DNA from: JACDQM01 sp044373315
GTDB taxonomy: Bacteria; Pseudomonadota; Gammaproteobacteria; Burkholderiales; Burkholderiaceae_C
NCBI RefSeq assembly: GCF_044373315.1
Contig: NZ_JBILQK010000015.1
Location: forward strand, 1 to 60,647
DNA length: 60,647 nucleotides
Direction: 5' to 3'
The notes beneath the pieces were generated by a model, which did not search any database, had not been told where the DNA came from, and was given only the letters and a program-made list of their open reading frames with translations. This document shows positions 1 through 8,674 of this stretch, piece by piece (position 1 is the stretch's first letter; each line of letters opens with the position of its first letter). The translations under genes and the position numbers were made by a program.

Positions 1-961
1 TCGGCATGTAGAACTTGTCCAGCGTCTCCTGCACCTTGGGGTCTTCCAGGGTCTTGCGGAAGGCGTCGTGCAGCAGCTTCACCAGCGCAGGATCCATGCC
101 CTTGGGGCCGCCGATGCCGAAGGGCGATTCGGTCACCGTGTCCCAGCCGCTTTCCTTCACCGTCGGCACATCGGCAAAGGCCTTGTTGCGCTCACGGCCC
201 AGCGTGGCCAGCAGGCGCAGCTTGCCGCTCTTCACATGCGGCGCGAATTCGGTGGTGCCGCTCATCAGCGGAATGTGGCCGCCCAGGATGGCCTGCAGAA
301 TCTCGGCCGAGCCCTTGTAGGGAATGTCGCTCAGCTGGATACCCGCCTTGGCCGCGAACTCCTCGATCGCCAGATGCGGCGTGGTGCCGGTGCCGGTGTG
401 GCCGTATTGCACCTTGCCCGGATTGGCCTTGGCATAGGCCACCATCTCCTTCAGCGTCTTGTAGGGCGCATCCGCCGCCGCAGCCAGGCCAAAGGTGTAG
501 CCGGTCAGGCAGACGATGTGGGTGATGTCCTTCACCGGATCGAAGGCCATCTTCTGCATATGCGGCAGACGGTAGATGCCCAGCGGCAGCTGCGTCAGCG
601 TGTAGCCATCGGGCTTGGCCTGCAGCATCGCGGTGGCGCCCATGGTGCCGCCGGCGCCGGGCTTGTTCTCGATCAGCACCGTGCCGCCCAGGGCCTTGCT
701 GGCGCTTTCAGCAAAGGCCCGCATCACCGCGTCGCTGCTGCCGCCGGTGGGCCAGGGCGCGATCAGCGTGATCGGGCGCGCCGGGAACTTGTCCTGCGCG
801 CGCGCCCATGGGCTGACTAGCGCCGGCGCAGCCAGCGCCGCAGCACCCACCAGCAGACGGCGGCGCCCGGGCTGGGCCGGTGCTGAGGATGAGGAAGAAG
901 ATGAAGAAGCGCAGAGGCCTGACACGGCCCGTCGCTTGGCTGATGATGAACTCGTCGTCAT
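1..961 (-). CDS. Bug-family (TctC-like) tripartite tricarboxylate transporter substrate-binding protein, C-terminus cut by window edge
   Basis: Periplasmic solute receptor of the Bug/TctC family, which binds small carboxylates and usually feeds a TctAB membrane pair. Reading from the ATG at 961, an N-terminal segment with a long serine run and GRRRLLVGAAALAAPAL resembles a Tat/Sec export signal ending near WARAQD. The mature part begins with the family pattern FPARPITLIAPWPTGGSSD and continues with the typical IENKPGAGGTMGA and PYKGSAEILQAILGGHIPLM stretches. AGGAGA lies 8 bases before the ATG and supports this start. About 320 codons are present; the family usually has about 325 residues, so only the last few are missing. 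The ligand cannot be predicted. No tctA/tctB is visible, but the downstream side is outside the window. Confidence 0.9.
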   Translation of the reverse strand, partial: MTTSSSSAKRRAVSGLCASSSSSSSSAPAQPGRRRLLVGAAALAAPALVSPWARAQDKFPARPITLIAPWPTGGSSDAVMRAFAESASKALGGTVLIENKPGAGGTMGATAMLQAKPDGYTLTQLPLGIYRLPHMQKMAFDPVKDITHIVCLTGYTFGLAAAADAPYKTLKEMVAYAKANPGKVQYGHTGTGTTPHLAIEEFAAKAGIQLSDIPYKGSAEILQAILGGHIPLMSGTTEFAPHVKSGKLRLLATLGRERNKAFADVPTVKESGWDTVTESPFGIGGPKGMDPALVKLLHDAFRKTLEDPKVQETLDKFYMP

Positions 962-1107
962 TCGCTTGTCTCCTGTCGGTTTGTCATGCCCTGCTCGATA
1001 GGCAGGGAGACCGATGTTCAGACAAGCGACGCGCGGCCGTGCGTCACCTGCGCGACCTGCCAGCCCAGGACATTCCCTGAGCGCGCAGACCGCACAGCCG
1101 GCAAGCC

Positions 1108-2370
1108 TTAGGCCGCGACGGCTTCCAGCTCGGGGCGCTGCACCTGGCCGCCGGTGCTGAACTGGTAGTCCTTGAACACATGCTCGGCCGTCAGCAGCTG
1201 GAAGCTACCGTCCGGGCGCTGCAGCGAGGTGTCCTTCAGGCGCCAGGTCAGCTGGCCGCAGGTCCAGATGGCGAAGTTGCGCATGTGCGTGCACAGGCAG
1301 GTCTTGTCCATCACCGCGATGCGCTTGGCCTCGGGGTGCGCGGCCACCTCGCGGTTGTACGAGTCGATATAGGCGCACTTGCCGCTGGCATCGAGCAGAT
1401 AGCCATAGGCCTCGCAGTTCGGGCGGATACCGTCACCGATGCCAGGGCTGCTCTTGATCATGCGCATCGGATAGCCGGTGGGAGAGATCTGGTTGACCTC
1501 GATATCGTCCTCATCAGCGCGGAAGTATTCCTGCTTCACATCGTCCGGCAGGCCGCATTCACGCGTCACGGTAAAGCGCGTGGCCACCTGCACGCCAGCG
1601 GCGCCCATCTCGGCAAAGCGCACCGCATCGCTACCGGTGAAGATGCCGCCGGCCGGGATCACCGGAATGTCCAGGTTCTCGGCCTTCATCCAGGCCATGA
1701 TCTCGGTCACGATGGTGGCCAGGTCGTACTGCGCCCAGTCCATGCCGAAGCCCAGGTGGCCGCCGGCCAGCGGGCCTTCCACCACCACGTAATCGGGCAG
1801 GCGGTTCAGGCGAGAATTCTTCTTCAGGAACAGCTGCAGCGCGCGCAGCGATGAGACGATGATGCCCAGCTTGGCATCGCGGAAGCGCGGGTGGTCTTCG
1901 ATCAGCGCGAACGAGCCCAGGTGAAGGCCGGCCGCAAGCGTAATGCCGTCGATGCCAGCGTCCAGCGCCGCACTCATGCGCACCTTCAAGGTCTCCTTGG
2001 GCGCGTTCATGGTCAGCTTTTCCATGCAATTGATGAACACCAGCCCGCTGCCCTGCTTGCGCGACATGGTCTTCTCGACGTGCATCTGGGTGGCCTCGGC
2101 CAGATGGCCCAGGTCGAACTTCACCTCGGACTTGTCGGACGACTCGACGTTGTACTTGTACTGCGCCTGCTTGGCCTTGACGTACTTGGTCTTGTAGCGG
2201 CGGTCAGTGACCGTCTTGATCATCGCGTCAGAGATATGGCCGACACCGCCCAGACGGGCCGCTTCCAGCGCCAGGTCGGACGAGGAAATGTCCACGCCCA
2301 TGCCACCGATCATGATGGGCACCAACTCGTTGCGCCCCATGCGCATGCGGAAGTCGTCCAGGCATTTCAT
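1108..2370 (-). CDS. NAD(P)H-dependent flavin oxidoreductase, nitronate monooxygenase (2-nitropropane dioxygenase) family
   Basis: Predicted FMN-dependent TIM-barrel enzyme of the nitronate monooxygenase/enoyl reductase superfamily; the substrate cannot be read from the sequence. Family features are the N-terminal PIMIGGMGVDIS (phosphate/flavin contact region), VVVEGPLAGGHLGFGMDW near the middle, and VIPAGGIFTGSDAVRFAEMGAAGVQVATRF, the usual FMN phosphate-binding end of the barrel. At 420 residues it is longer than the common 320-360 because of a C-terminal extension with the cysteine motif CLCTHMRNFAIWTC (around residues 358-371), which could hold a metal or cluster; that is inference. The gene stands alone, transcribed toward the Bug receptor gene with about 145 bases between them. 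The region before the ATG has only a weak ribosome binding site but holds an 8-bp hairpin. Confidence 0.8.
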   Translation of the reverse strand: MKCLDDFRMRMGRNELVPIMIGGMGVDISSSDLALEAARLGGVGHISDAMIKTVTDRRYKTKYVKAKQAQYKYNVESSDKSEVKFDLGHLAEATQMHVEKTMSRKQGSGLVFINCMEKLTMNAPKETLKVRMSAALDAGIDGITLAAGLHLGSFALIEDHPRFRDAKLGIIVSSLRALQLFLKKNSRLNRLPDYVVVEGPLAGGHLGFGMDWAQYDLATIVTEIMAWMKAENLDIPVIPAGGIFTGSDAVRFAEMGAAGVQVATRFTVTRECGLPDDVKQEYFRADEDDIEVNQISPTGYPMRMIKSSPGIGDGIRPNCEAYGYLLDASGKCAYIDSYNREVAAHPEAKRIAVMDKTCLCTHMRNFAIWTCGQLTWRLKDTSLQRPDGSFQLLTAEHVFKDYQFSTGGQVQRPELEAVAA

Positions 2371-2395
2371 ATGTCGTGTTCCAACTCTTGTGAAT

Positions 2396-2420
2396 CGGCC
2401 CGGGCTAAAAAACCGGGCCG
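2396..2420 (-). promoter_or_regulatory. Hairpin in the leader of the nitronate monooxygenase-like gene
   Basis: CGGCCCGG at 2396-2403 pairs perfectly with CCGGGCCG at 2413-2420 around a 9-base A-rich (minus strand T-rich) loop. It lies 26 bases before the start codon at 2370, on the leader side. It could act on translation or mRNA stability, or be a terminator remnant read from the plus strand. Function is inferred from position only. Confidence 0.4.
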
Positions 2421-2500
2421 GCTGGGATTGCTGCGAGGCAGCGCCCGCCAGAGCGCACGCTGCCTTGTCTCGGCGCGGATTATCTTAGTTCCGGCCAACA

Positions 2501-2542
2501 AAAAGCTTGCTTGTGCGCAAGCAGAGAGCGCGGCAGGGTCTT
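2501..2542 (+). repeat. Interspersed repeat, copy 1 (of 2 in the window)
   Basis: The 42 bases match 5085-5126 at 35 of 42 positions, read by eye. The conserved core is AAGCTTGCTTG followed by GCGC, then AGCAGAGA, CGC and CAGGG. Within this copy GCTTGC and GCAAGC form an inverted repeat around a short loop. Both copies lie in non-coding DNA flanking the S9 peptidase gene in the same orientation. It looks like a dispersed short palindromic element; genome-wide copy number is unknown. Confidence 0.6.
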
Positions 2543-2934
2543 CGGTGGACCCGTGTATGGCGGGTTCAGATTCCCATCTGGGACGGACTTGGCGGAGAGA
2601 CTCCGGCGTTCCATGCAAGTTCCCGCCGAGATGGGCGCAGAAGCTGTAAGCACCGGGCTGGCACGCAGCGTACAAGCGCAGGACTGCCGACCCAGCAGGG
2701 CTTCTCGATTGAGGCTGGCCGGGTCGTCAGGGATCTGCGGCTGGATCCACAGCCGCCAGGAATTTCCTGAAATTCCCAAGCGCCAAGAGGCACCCTTCAA
2801 GCTGCAAACTCCAATGACAAGCCGTTGATGCTGGCTTGTAATCATTCCGGATTAGCCGCTACATTGAAGCGTCATGTCCAAGCGGCAGATGAATTCTTAA
2901 TCAGCGTTAGTGAAACGCGAGCGCAGGGGGGGCC

Positions 2935-4998
2935 ATGAATTTCTTGAATCGAGCAGTGCGCAGATGCGCGCTCGTTTTTGGTGTGTCGGTGGCGAGTGGG
3001 CTATGGGGGTCGGGTGCTGCCCAGGCACAGGTCATCACACCGGCGGTGGCCGGGCCAACGATCCCGGTGGCCGATTTTTTTAAGCCGCCTTTAGCCGCAA
3101 GCCCCAGGCTCTCGCCCAACGGACGCTACCTTGCCTTTGCACTGACGCAGGGCTCAGCCAGAACCATGTTGGCAGTGCAGGACCTGGAGCAAGGCGGGCC
3201 GCCCAAGGCAGTGGGCGCATTTCCTGACAATGACATCAACCGCATTTGGTGGATCAACGACGAGCGCCTGGTGTTTGATGCCTTTGACCGCGACCCACCG
3301 CGCGACCGACCGGTGCGGCCCGGCCTGTGGGCTGTCAATCGAGATGGCAGCGATTTCCGTCAATTGATTCGCGCGGACTATCGCGAGATTCAGCGCACTG
3401 GCTCCCGCGTCCTGGGCAAGGAGCGCGTGCTGGGGTGGGACTGGGGCTTCTATCAAACGCTTGCGGATGGCTCCAGCGATGTGGTGGTCGGCAACTTCCA
3501 GTTCAACAGCCTGTGGGAGGTGGTGTCGATTGCCTTGTCGCGCCTGGACACCCGCACCGGCCTGACCACGCCCCTGACCGATGGCGCACCGCCCAACGTC
3601 ATTCAATGGGCCGTGGACCCGCGCGGCAATCCTCGGGTAGCTACCAGCGAAGCCGCGGGCCGCTACACCAGCTACAGACGCGAAGGTGAGGCTTGGGTGA
3701 AGTGGCAAGAAGGCGATCCGGTGCGCAGCAGCGCACCGGATGTGGTGGCCATCGGTGCCAGCGGTGAGTTGTTCATCGTGATGGCCAGCCCGCAAGGCAC
3801 CTCGGCCCTGTTCCGTGTGGACCCCTCCAACCCTTCAGCCACGCCCGACCTGCTGTTGAGCCTGGAAGGCTATGACTTCACGGGGCAAGTCTTGCTGAGC
3901 CAGGATGCCAAGCGCTTGCTGGGGCTGCACTTCGAGACCGATGCCAAAGGCAGCACCTGGTTTGACGCGGGGCTGAAGGAAGTCCAGAAGCAGGTGGACG
4001 CCCAGTTGCCGAACAAGGTGAATCGCCTGCTGTGCGATCGCTGCGAGGCGGCGCCTCGGGTGCTGGTGGCGGCGGAGTCTGATATTCAGCCGGTCGAGTA
4101 CTACTTGTACCAGCGCGCCACCCAGCGCCTCACCCCCTTGTTTGCCAGCCGCCCATGGCTGCGTGGCAAGACCATGGGTCAGCGAGATGTGCATCGCTTC
4201 AAGGCCCGCGACGGCCTGTCGATTCCGACTTTGGTGACCTTGCCAGCGGGCAAGAACGACACCCCCAAGCCCGCCGTTGTGCTGGTTCATGGCGGGCCGT
4301 GGGTGCGCGGCACGCATTGGGCCTGGGAGCCCGAGGCTCAGTTCCTGGCGTCGCGTGGTTATGTGGTGATTGAGCCAGAGTTCCGCGGTAGCGCCGGCTA
4401 TGGCCATCCCCATTTCAAAGCAGGCTGGAAGCAGTGGGGCTTGGCCATGCAAGACGACCTGGCTGACGCGGTGGATTGGGCCGTCAAGCAGGGCTGGGTG
4501 GATGCCAAGCGGGTGTGCATTGCCGGCGCCAGCTATGGGGGGTATGCCGCCTTGATGGGCGTGGCGCGCCACCCGGAACACTACCGTTGTGCAGTCAACT
4601 GGGCGGGCGTCACCGATATCGATCTGATGTACTCCATCCACTGGAGCGATTTCTCCGGCGACTGGAAGCAGTACGGTATGCCCACGCTGATCGGTGACCG
4701 CAGCAAGGACGCTGCTCAACTCAAAGCGACGTCGCCGATTTCCCAGGCGGCCAAGATCCAGCGCCCGCTCTTGATGGCCTATGGCACTGACGACTACCGT
4801 GTGCCCATCAAGCACGGCACCGAGTTCAAGGCAGTCGTCAGCAAGACCAATCCTGATGTGGAGTGGGTGGTCTATGCCGACGAAGGCCACGGCTGGCGCA
4901 AACTGCAAACGAATGTGGACTTCTGGGGGCGCGTCGAGAAGTTTCTCGACCGGCACATCGGGGCGGGGGCCGCCGCGGCAGGGGATGCCAAGAAGTGA
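2935..4998 (+). CDS. Secreted S9 family (prolyl oligopeptidase-like) peptidase
   Basis: Serine peptidase of family S9 (dipeptidyl/acylaminoacyl peptidase type), probably periplasmic and acting on short peptides. Residues 1-32 form a signal peptide ending around GAAQAQV. A beta-propeller-like region (about 50-400) precedes the alpha/beta-hydrolase domain (about 420-680). The catalytic triad is visible: Ser533 in GASYGGYAAL, Asp620 in GTDDYRVP, and His652 in DEGHGW. HGGPW near residue 452 is the oxyanion-side motif. The length, 687 residues, fits the family. AGGGGGG just before the ATG serves as ribosome binding site. The gene is single, flanked on both sides by copies of the same 42-bp repeat. 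Confidence 0.9.
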   Translation: MNFLNRAVRRCALVFGVSVASGLWGSGAAQAQVITPAVAGPTIPVADFFKPPLAASPRLSPNGRYLAFALTQGSARTMLAVQDLEQGGPPKAVGAFPDNDINRIWWINDERLVFDAFDRDPPRDRPVRPGLWAVNRDGSDFRQLIRADYREIQRTGSRVLGKERVLGWDWGFYQTLADGSSDVVVGNFQFNSLWEVVSIALSRLDTRTGLTTPLTDGAPPNVIQWAVDPRGNPRVATSEAAGRYTSYRREGEAWVKWQEGDPVRSSAPDVVAIGASGELFIVMASPQGTSALFRVDPSNPSATPDLLLSLEGYDFTGQVLLSQDAKRLLGLHFETDAKGSTWFDAGLKEVQKQVDAQLPNKVNRLLCDRCEAAPRVLVAAESDIQPVEYYLYQRATQRLTPLFASRPWLRGKTMGQRDVHRFKARDGLSIPTLVTLPAGKNDTPKPAVVLVHGGPWVRGTHWAWEPEAQFLASRGYVVIEPEFRGSAGYGHPHFKAGWKQWGLAMQDDLADAVDWAVKQGWVDAKRVCIAGASYGGYAALMGVARHPEHYRCAVNWAGVTDIDLMYSIHWSDFSGDWKQYGMPTLIGDRSKDAAQLKATSPISQAAKIQRPLLMAYGTDDYRVPIKHGTEFKAVVSKTNPDVEWVVYADEGHGWRKLQTNVDFWGRVEKFLDRHIGAGAAAAGDAKK

Positions 4999-5334
4999 GC
5001 CCGGCGAGCTGGGGGCGCTTGCCACAGGCTTCCGCGTGGAAGTGCTTGCGCCAGAGCTCGAAGCGGACGGCCTTTGTTCAGGCAAGAAGCTTGCTTGCGC
5101 GCCAGCAGAGAACGCATCAGGGCCTTGGACGGGGACAACGGCGGCGAGGATGAGGCAGGCGCCGTGGTGGCCGGGTGCATGTTTGAAGTCGCCAGCACTT
5201 AGCGCTGGCAGTGCCAAAGAGAAGTTGGGATGGGCAAACCGCCTCAGGGACGTCATACTGAGTCCAGGGCGTTCCGTGCCATCAAGGCCTGAACCACCTC
5301 GTGGCTACCTCCACGCTCCTTCCAGTGACAGTCC
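4999..5334. other. Intergenic region with repeat copy 2, no gene seen
   Basis: This 336-base gap lies between the S9 peptidase and the LuxR-type regulator. Short frames on both strands lack start signals and recognisable sequence. The second copy of the 42-bp repeat lies at 5085-5126. The regulator promoter probably lies in the final 150 bases but no convincing sigma-70 element was identified. Confidence 0.55.
5085..5126 (+). repeat. Interspersed repeat, copy 2
   Basis: Matches 2501-2542 at 35 of 42 positions in the same orientation, downstream of the S9 peptidase gene. In this copy GCTTGC is followed by the imperfect GCCAGC, so the internal palindrome is partly lost, as expected for an ageing dispersed element. 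Confidence 0.6.
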
Positions 5335-5979
5335 ATGTCCACGATCCGAATCCTCATCGCAGAAGACCATGTCATGCTGGCCGATTCGCTGGGCATGCTG
5401 CTCGATACCCAAGCTGACATGGAGTGCATAGGCGTGGCGGCCGATGGTGTCAGCGCGCTGTCGCAGGCGCAGCAACTCCGCCCGGACGTGCTGCTGCTGG
5501 ATCTTGGCTTGCCCGGTCTGGATGGACTGGCGGTGATCAGAGCTCTGCAGGCCTCGGAGGCACCGCCACGCTGCCTCGTGGTGACGGCGCGCATGGACGC
5601 GGGTTCGGTGCGTGCGGCATTGGCGCTCGGCGCGCTGGGCTATGTGCCAAAGAATGAGAGCAGCAGCGAACTGCTGCTGGCACTGCGGCGCGTCGCGCAG
5701 GGGCGAAGCTACATCAGCCAAGACATCGCTCAACTCTTTGTGGAGGGCCCGGCCGCTGACGCCGAGGTCAAGCTCACCGCCAGCGAAACCACCGTTCTTC
5801 AACTGGTCGGCGAGGGTCTGACCAGCAAGGAAATCGGCAGCAAGCTGGGCATTCGCGAAGGCACGGTGCGCAAGCATCGGGAAAACCTGCGCGGCAAACT
5901 GAACCTGCGCAACAGCGCCGAAATGGCGGCCTATGCCATTCGCACCCTGGGCCGCCCCGATGAGGCCGGGGATTGCTGA
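5335..5979 (+). CDS. LuxR/NarL-family two-component response regulator
   Basis: Cytoplasmic DNA-binding response regulator of 214 residues. The receiver domain (about 5-120) has the acidic pair in IAEDH, the phospho-acceptor Asp56 in LLLDLGLPGLDG, and a conserved Lys in YVPKNESS. The LuxR-type helix-turn-helix (about 148-207) contains LTASETTVLQLVGEGLTSKE and GIREGTVRKHRENL. It is convergent with a histidine kinase gene that ends 33 bases away on the other strand, its most likely partner. The 20-bp palindrome at 7490-7509, before a PEP-CTERM gene and near the kinase start, is a candidate binding site; this link is inference. The ribosome binding site is weak. Confidence 0.88.
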   Translation: MSTIRILIAEDHVMLADSLGMLLDTQADMECIGVAADGVSALSQAQQLRPDVLLLDLGLPGLDGLAVIRALQASEAPPRCLVVTARMDAGSVRAALALGALGYVPKNESSSELLLALRRVAQGRSYISQDIAQLFVEGPAADAEVKLTASETTVLQLVGEGLTSKEIGSKLGIREGTVRKHRENLRGKLNLRNSAEMAAYAIRTLGRPDEAGDC

Positions 5980-6012
5980 GCCCGGGCCAGTGCGTACGGT
6001 CATGCTGTCAGA

Positions 6013-7392
6013 TCAAGAGCCCAGCGGCGCTTCGCCGCTCGGAAGGCCCAGCCCGCACAGCGTGAACACCGCCCCCTGGCCTGGCGCGCTTTTCAGCACA
6101 ATGGCGGCCCCCAGGTAGCTGGCCTGTGCTTTGGCCAGGGCCAGCCCCAGACCATGGCCTTCATGGGCGAGCCGGTCGTCAAAGCTGCGATAGGCATCAA
6201 ACAAGTTCGCTTGCTGCTCCAGCGCAATGCCGCGTCCGCTGTCGCGCACCTCCAAACACAATTGCCGCCCCTCACTGCCGCCATCGCGCTGGCGCGTGCC
6301 CACGTAGACCGTGCCGCTGGCCGTGTACTTGATGGCATTGCTGATGAGGTTTTGCAACACCGACTCCAGCATTTTCTTGTCGGCCCACACCGCCGCGTGC
6401 CGCCGCCGCGCCACGCTGGCAAAGTGCAACTGCAGGCCCTTGGCTCGGGCCTGACCCTCAAACAGAGCGCGCAGATCGGCAAACAGCGTGCTCAGTTCCA
6501 CCCGCTCCATGTGCAGCTGCAAGGCACCCGATTCCAAACGCGACAACTCCAGCAGGCGCGTCACTTGGCCGTGCAGCTCGCTCAGCGTTTTCTCCATCTT
6601 GGGCAGCACCCGCTCCAGCGCGGCAGCGCGCTCCGGGGCCTGGGTGTGCTGCAGCGCCCCCAGGTACAAACTCATCGCACGAATGGGTTGCTTCAAGTCA
6701 TGGCTGACACCGGCCAGAAACAAAGACTTGATGCTGGACGCATGCTCAGCCGCCGCCCGGCGCTCACTCAGGTCATCAATCAACTGCTGCTTCTCATGGC
6801 GCAGGCGCACCGCATCGCGGTGCATGCGATTGGCCGCATGGGCATAGCGAAACGTGACCATCAAAAACATGAGGTTCAAACCCAGCACAACCCAGTGCCC
6901 CGCGCGGCCGTCTTGCAAGAGCTTCAGAAAATACGGCCCATAGGCCCCAAGCACCAGCGCGTAAAAGGTCGGCAGGTACACCGATGTGGGCGCCACCGAG
7001 CCCACGATGATGACGGTCATATAGGTGCTCAGGATGGCCATGGTCGTGGGTTCATTCACGTCAAAGTAAAGCCATGCAAAGAGTCCGGACACCAGCCCCA
7101 GAGGCAGCGCCAGGGCGGCCCCGACGCGCAAGGTCATGGCATGGCCATGCCCGGCGTTCACCCGCTTGCGCATAAGGCGATCGAACACTATGCGTGCCAG
7201 GACTGCCGCCATCGACGACCCGGCCCAAGCCATCACCCAGGCATCCGACACTTTGCTGTACAGCACCCAACTGATGAGCGCAATCAACAAGAACGAAGGG
7301 GCGACGGGAAAAGGCAGATCAAACAGCACATGCCGGGCAAAGACCTTTTCCTGAAAGGTCTGGAGCGATTCAAGCGGAACGGCCTGGGACAT
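6013..7392 (-). CDS. Membrane sensor histidine kinase
   Basis: Predicted inner-membrane sensor kinase of 459 residues, partner candidate of the convergent LuxR-type regulator. About six hydrophobic segments fill roughly the first 190 residues, without a large periplasmic domain. A short coiled coil leads to the HisKA domain with the phospho-acceptor in SHDLKQPIRAMSLYL. The HATPase domain has the N box NLISNAIKYT, the G1 box DSGRGIALEQQ and the G2 box HGLGLALAKA. The open frame extends to an ATG at 7449, but that has no ribosome binding site; the ATG at 7392 follows GAGGG at 8 bases and is preferred. No C-terminal receiver is present, so the signal goes to a separate regulator. Confidence 0.87.
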   Translation of the reverse strand: MSQAVPLESLQTFQEKVFARHVLFDLPFPVAPSFLLIALISWVLYSKVSDAWVMAWAGSSMAAVLARIVFDRLMRKRVNAGHGHAMTLRVGAALALPLGLVSGLFAWLYFDVNEPTTMAILSTYMTVIIVGSVAPTSVYLPTFYALVLGAYGPYFLKLLQDGRAGHWVVLGLNLMFLMVTFRYAHAANRMHRDAVRLRHEKQQLIDDLSERRAAAEHASSIKSLFLAGVSHDLKQPIRAMSLYLGALQHTQAPERAAALERVLPKMEKTLSELHGQVTRLLELSRLESGALQLHMERVELSTLFADLRALFEGQARAKGLQLHFASVARRRHAAVWADKKMLESVLQNLISNAIKYTASGTVYVGTRQRDGGSEGRQLCLEVRDSGRGIALEQQANLFDAYRSFDDRLAHEGHGLGLALAKAQASYLGAAIVLKSAPGQGAVFTLCGLGLPSGEAPLGS

Positions 7393-7489
7393 GGGCAGCG
7401 CCCTCATGGGTTGATAGATGAACGAAGCGCCGCATTGTTGCGACTTCATTCAGCGCAGGCAAACGCAGCCGGGCTGATGCGCCTTGCCG

Positions 7490-7509
7490 TCTACGCACAT
7501 GTGCGTAGA
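7490..7509. promoter_or_regulatory. Perfect 20-bp palindrome, candidate response-regulator operator
   Basis: TCTACGCACATGTGCGTAGA equals its own reverse complement. A third CTACGCA half-site lies at 7524-7530. The site sits between the divergent histidine kinase (start 7392) and PEP-CTERM (start 7675) genes. Symmetric TACGCA half-sites are compatible with a dimeric LuxR/FixJ-type regulator, and one is encoded two genes away. The pairing of this site with that protein is inference. Confidence 0.5.
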
Positions 7510-7674
7510 ACACGGGCCCCAGGCTACGCAGCCGGGCGAATGGCGGTTTGTCCCCCGCAACCCTACAGTTTTGAACACTGGCCTCCAGAGCCCATGGCCC
7601 CAATTTTCGGGCTGTCGGCTTGGCCCATGCAGCCCAAGACCGCCAGCAACAACCCCATGCATCAGGAGTAGCCC

Positions 7675-8439
7675 ATGAGCACCCCCATCAATACCTCCCA
7701 CGCCAGCACCGCTTTGCCCAGCGCCCCCAAGCCATCGGCGCGCCGCACCCTAGCCGTGCTCGCCGCACTGTGCATGGCGGCCTCCGCCCAGGCCGCGAAT
7801 GTGACCTACAACAGCGAAGCCGCCTTCCTGGCCGCAGTAGGGGCGGTCAAATCCGAGACCTTCAACGCCTTCACCGCGGACACCAACAACGACATGTTTG
7901 GCGTCGGTCAAACGCTCAATCTGAGCGACTTCATGCTGAAGGGCTCCTGGAACGTGGATGCACCAAACCCAGGCACAGACCCTCTGCGAACCATCAACGG
8001 CAGCACCCATGTGCGCATCGACTTGGTCTGGGGTGGCGGGACCGACCTGCGTTTCTCAGACCCCATCAAGGCTTTCGGCGCCTGGTTCCGCGGCGCGCCC
8101 ACGGCAATCAAGGTGGATGGCGACAGCCTGGACGGATTCGGCTCCTACCGCCACTTGGATGAACTGCGCCCCGAGTACGCTGCCGGCAGCGAACTGCAGT
8201 TCATCGGCTTCACGTCGGACCAGACCTTCAACCGCATCGTCTTCCTTGGGGCCGGCTGCTGCATTTGGAACTTCGCCATCGACGACGTGGCTTACGCGTC
8301 CGCCTTGAACCCGGACACGACACCAGGCCCGTCCCCGATTCCCGAGCCCGGCAGCCTGGGCCTGGCACTGGTGGCACTGGCCGCACTGGGCGCCCGCTTC
8401 GCACCGCGGCAGTCCAAGCACAGCGTGCGTGAAGCTTGA
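7675..8439 (+). CDS. PEP-CTERM sorting domain protein
   Basis: Exported protein of 254 residues. The N-terminus holds a signal peptide after a 22-residue lead (ARRTLAVLAALCMAASAQA, cleavage near residue 41). The mature part is rich in Asp, Asn and aromatic residues, and WNFAIDDVAYA is the usual closing strand of this family. The C-terminus is a typical exosortase signal: IPEPGSLGL, a hydrophobic helix, then an Arg/Lys cluster. Such proteins are thought to be processed by an exosortase and attached to or released into exopolysaccharide; no exosortase gene is in the window. AGGAG sits 7 bases before the ATG. The long upstream region with a palindrome suggests regulated expression. Confidence 0.88.
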   Translation: MSTPINTSHASTALPSAPKPSARRTLAVLAALCMAASAQAANVTYNSEAAFLAAVGAVKSETFNAFTADTNNDMFGVGQTLNLSDFMLKGSWNVDAPNPGTDPLRTINGSTHVRIDLVWGGGTDLRFSDPIKAFGAWFRGAPTAIKVDGDSLDGFGSYRHLDELRPEYAAGSELQFIGFTSDQTFNRIVFLGAGCCIWNFAIDDVAYASALNPDTTPGPSPIPEPGSLGLALVALAALGARFAPRQSKHSVREA

Positions 8440-8674
8440 AAAAAGGGCTCGCCAACCGACATCACCTCACCTCGCCTCGCACGCCCTGCCGCCGGCACGG
8501 CGGACGAGCAGGAACGCGACCGCGCCTTGCTAACCTTCCTGGCCACAGCCTCCGTAGGCTCGCTATTGCGGCTGTGCACTCCGTTTTGGATCTTGGCGCG
8601 GTAGCGGCGATGCCCCTGCATAGCCGCAGCAAGACAGTACACACCCATCAAGCACGCCGGTCACGCGCCCTCCC

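Larger units (their letters stand above)
2371..2934. other. Intergenic region between divergent genes, no convincing gene
   Basis: This 564-base stretch separates the flavin oxidoreductase gene (minus) from the S9 peptidase gene (plus). Short open frames exist on both strands, but none has family-like sequence or a ribosome binding site. It contains the hairpin at 2396-2420 and one copy of a 42-bp repeat at 2501-2542. The part from about 2820 to 2934 is less GC-rich and probably carries the peptidase promoter; no clear -35/-10 pair was found. Confidence 0.6.

Noticed and set aside
6154..7671. 505-codon plus-strand open frame opposite the histidine kinase gene
   Set aside because: Shadow frame; the minus strand shows HisKA and HATPase motifs.
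8440..8674. Possible small RNA or gene between the PEP-CTERM gene and nrdJ
   Set aside because: Only a weak 7-bp stem with a 19-base loop was seen, no ribosome binding site or promoter; nothing can be supported.
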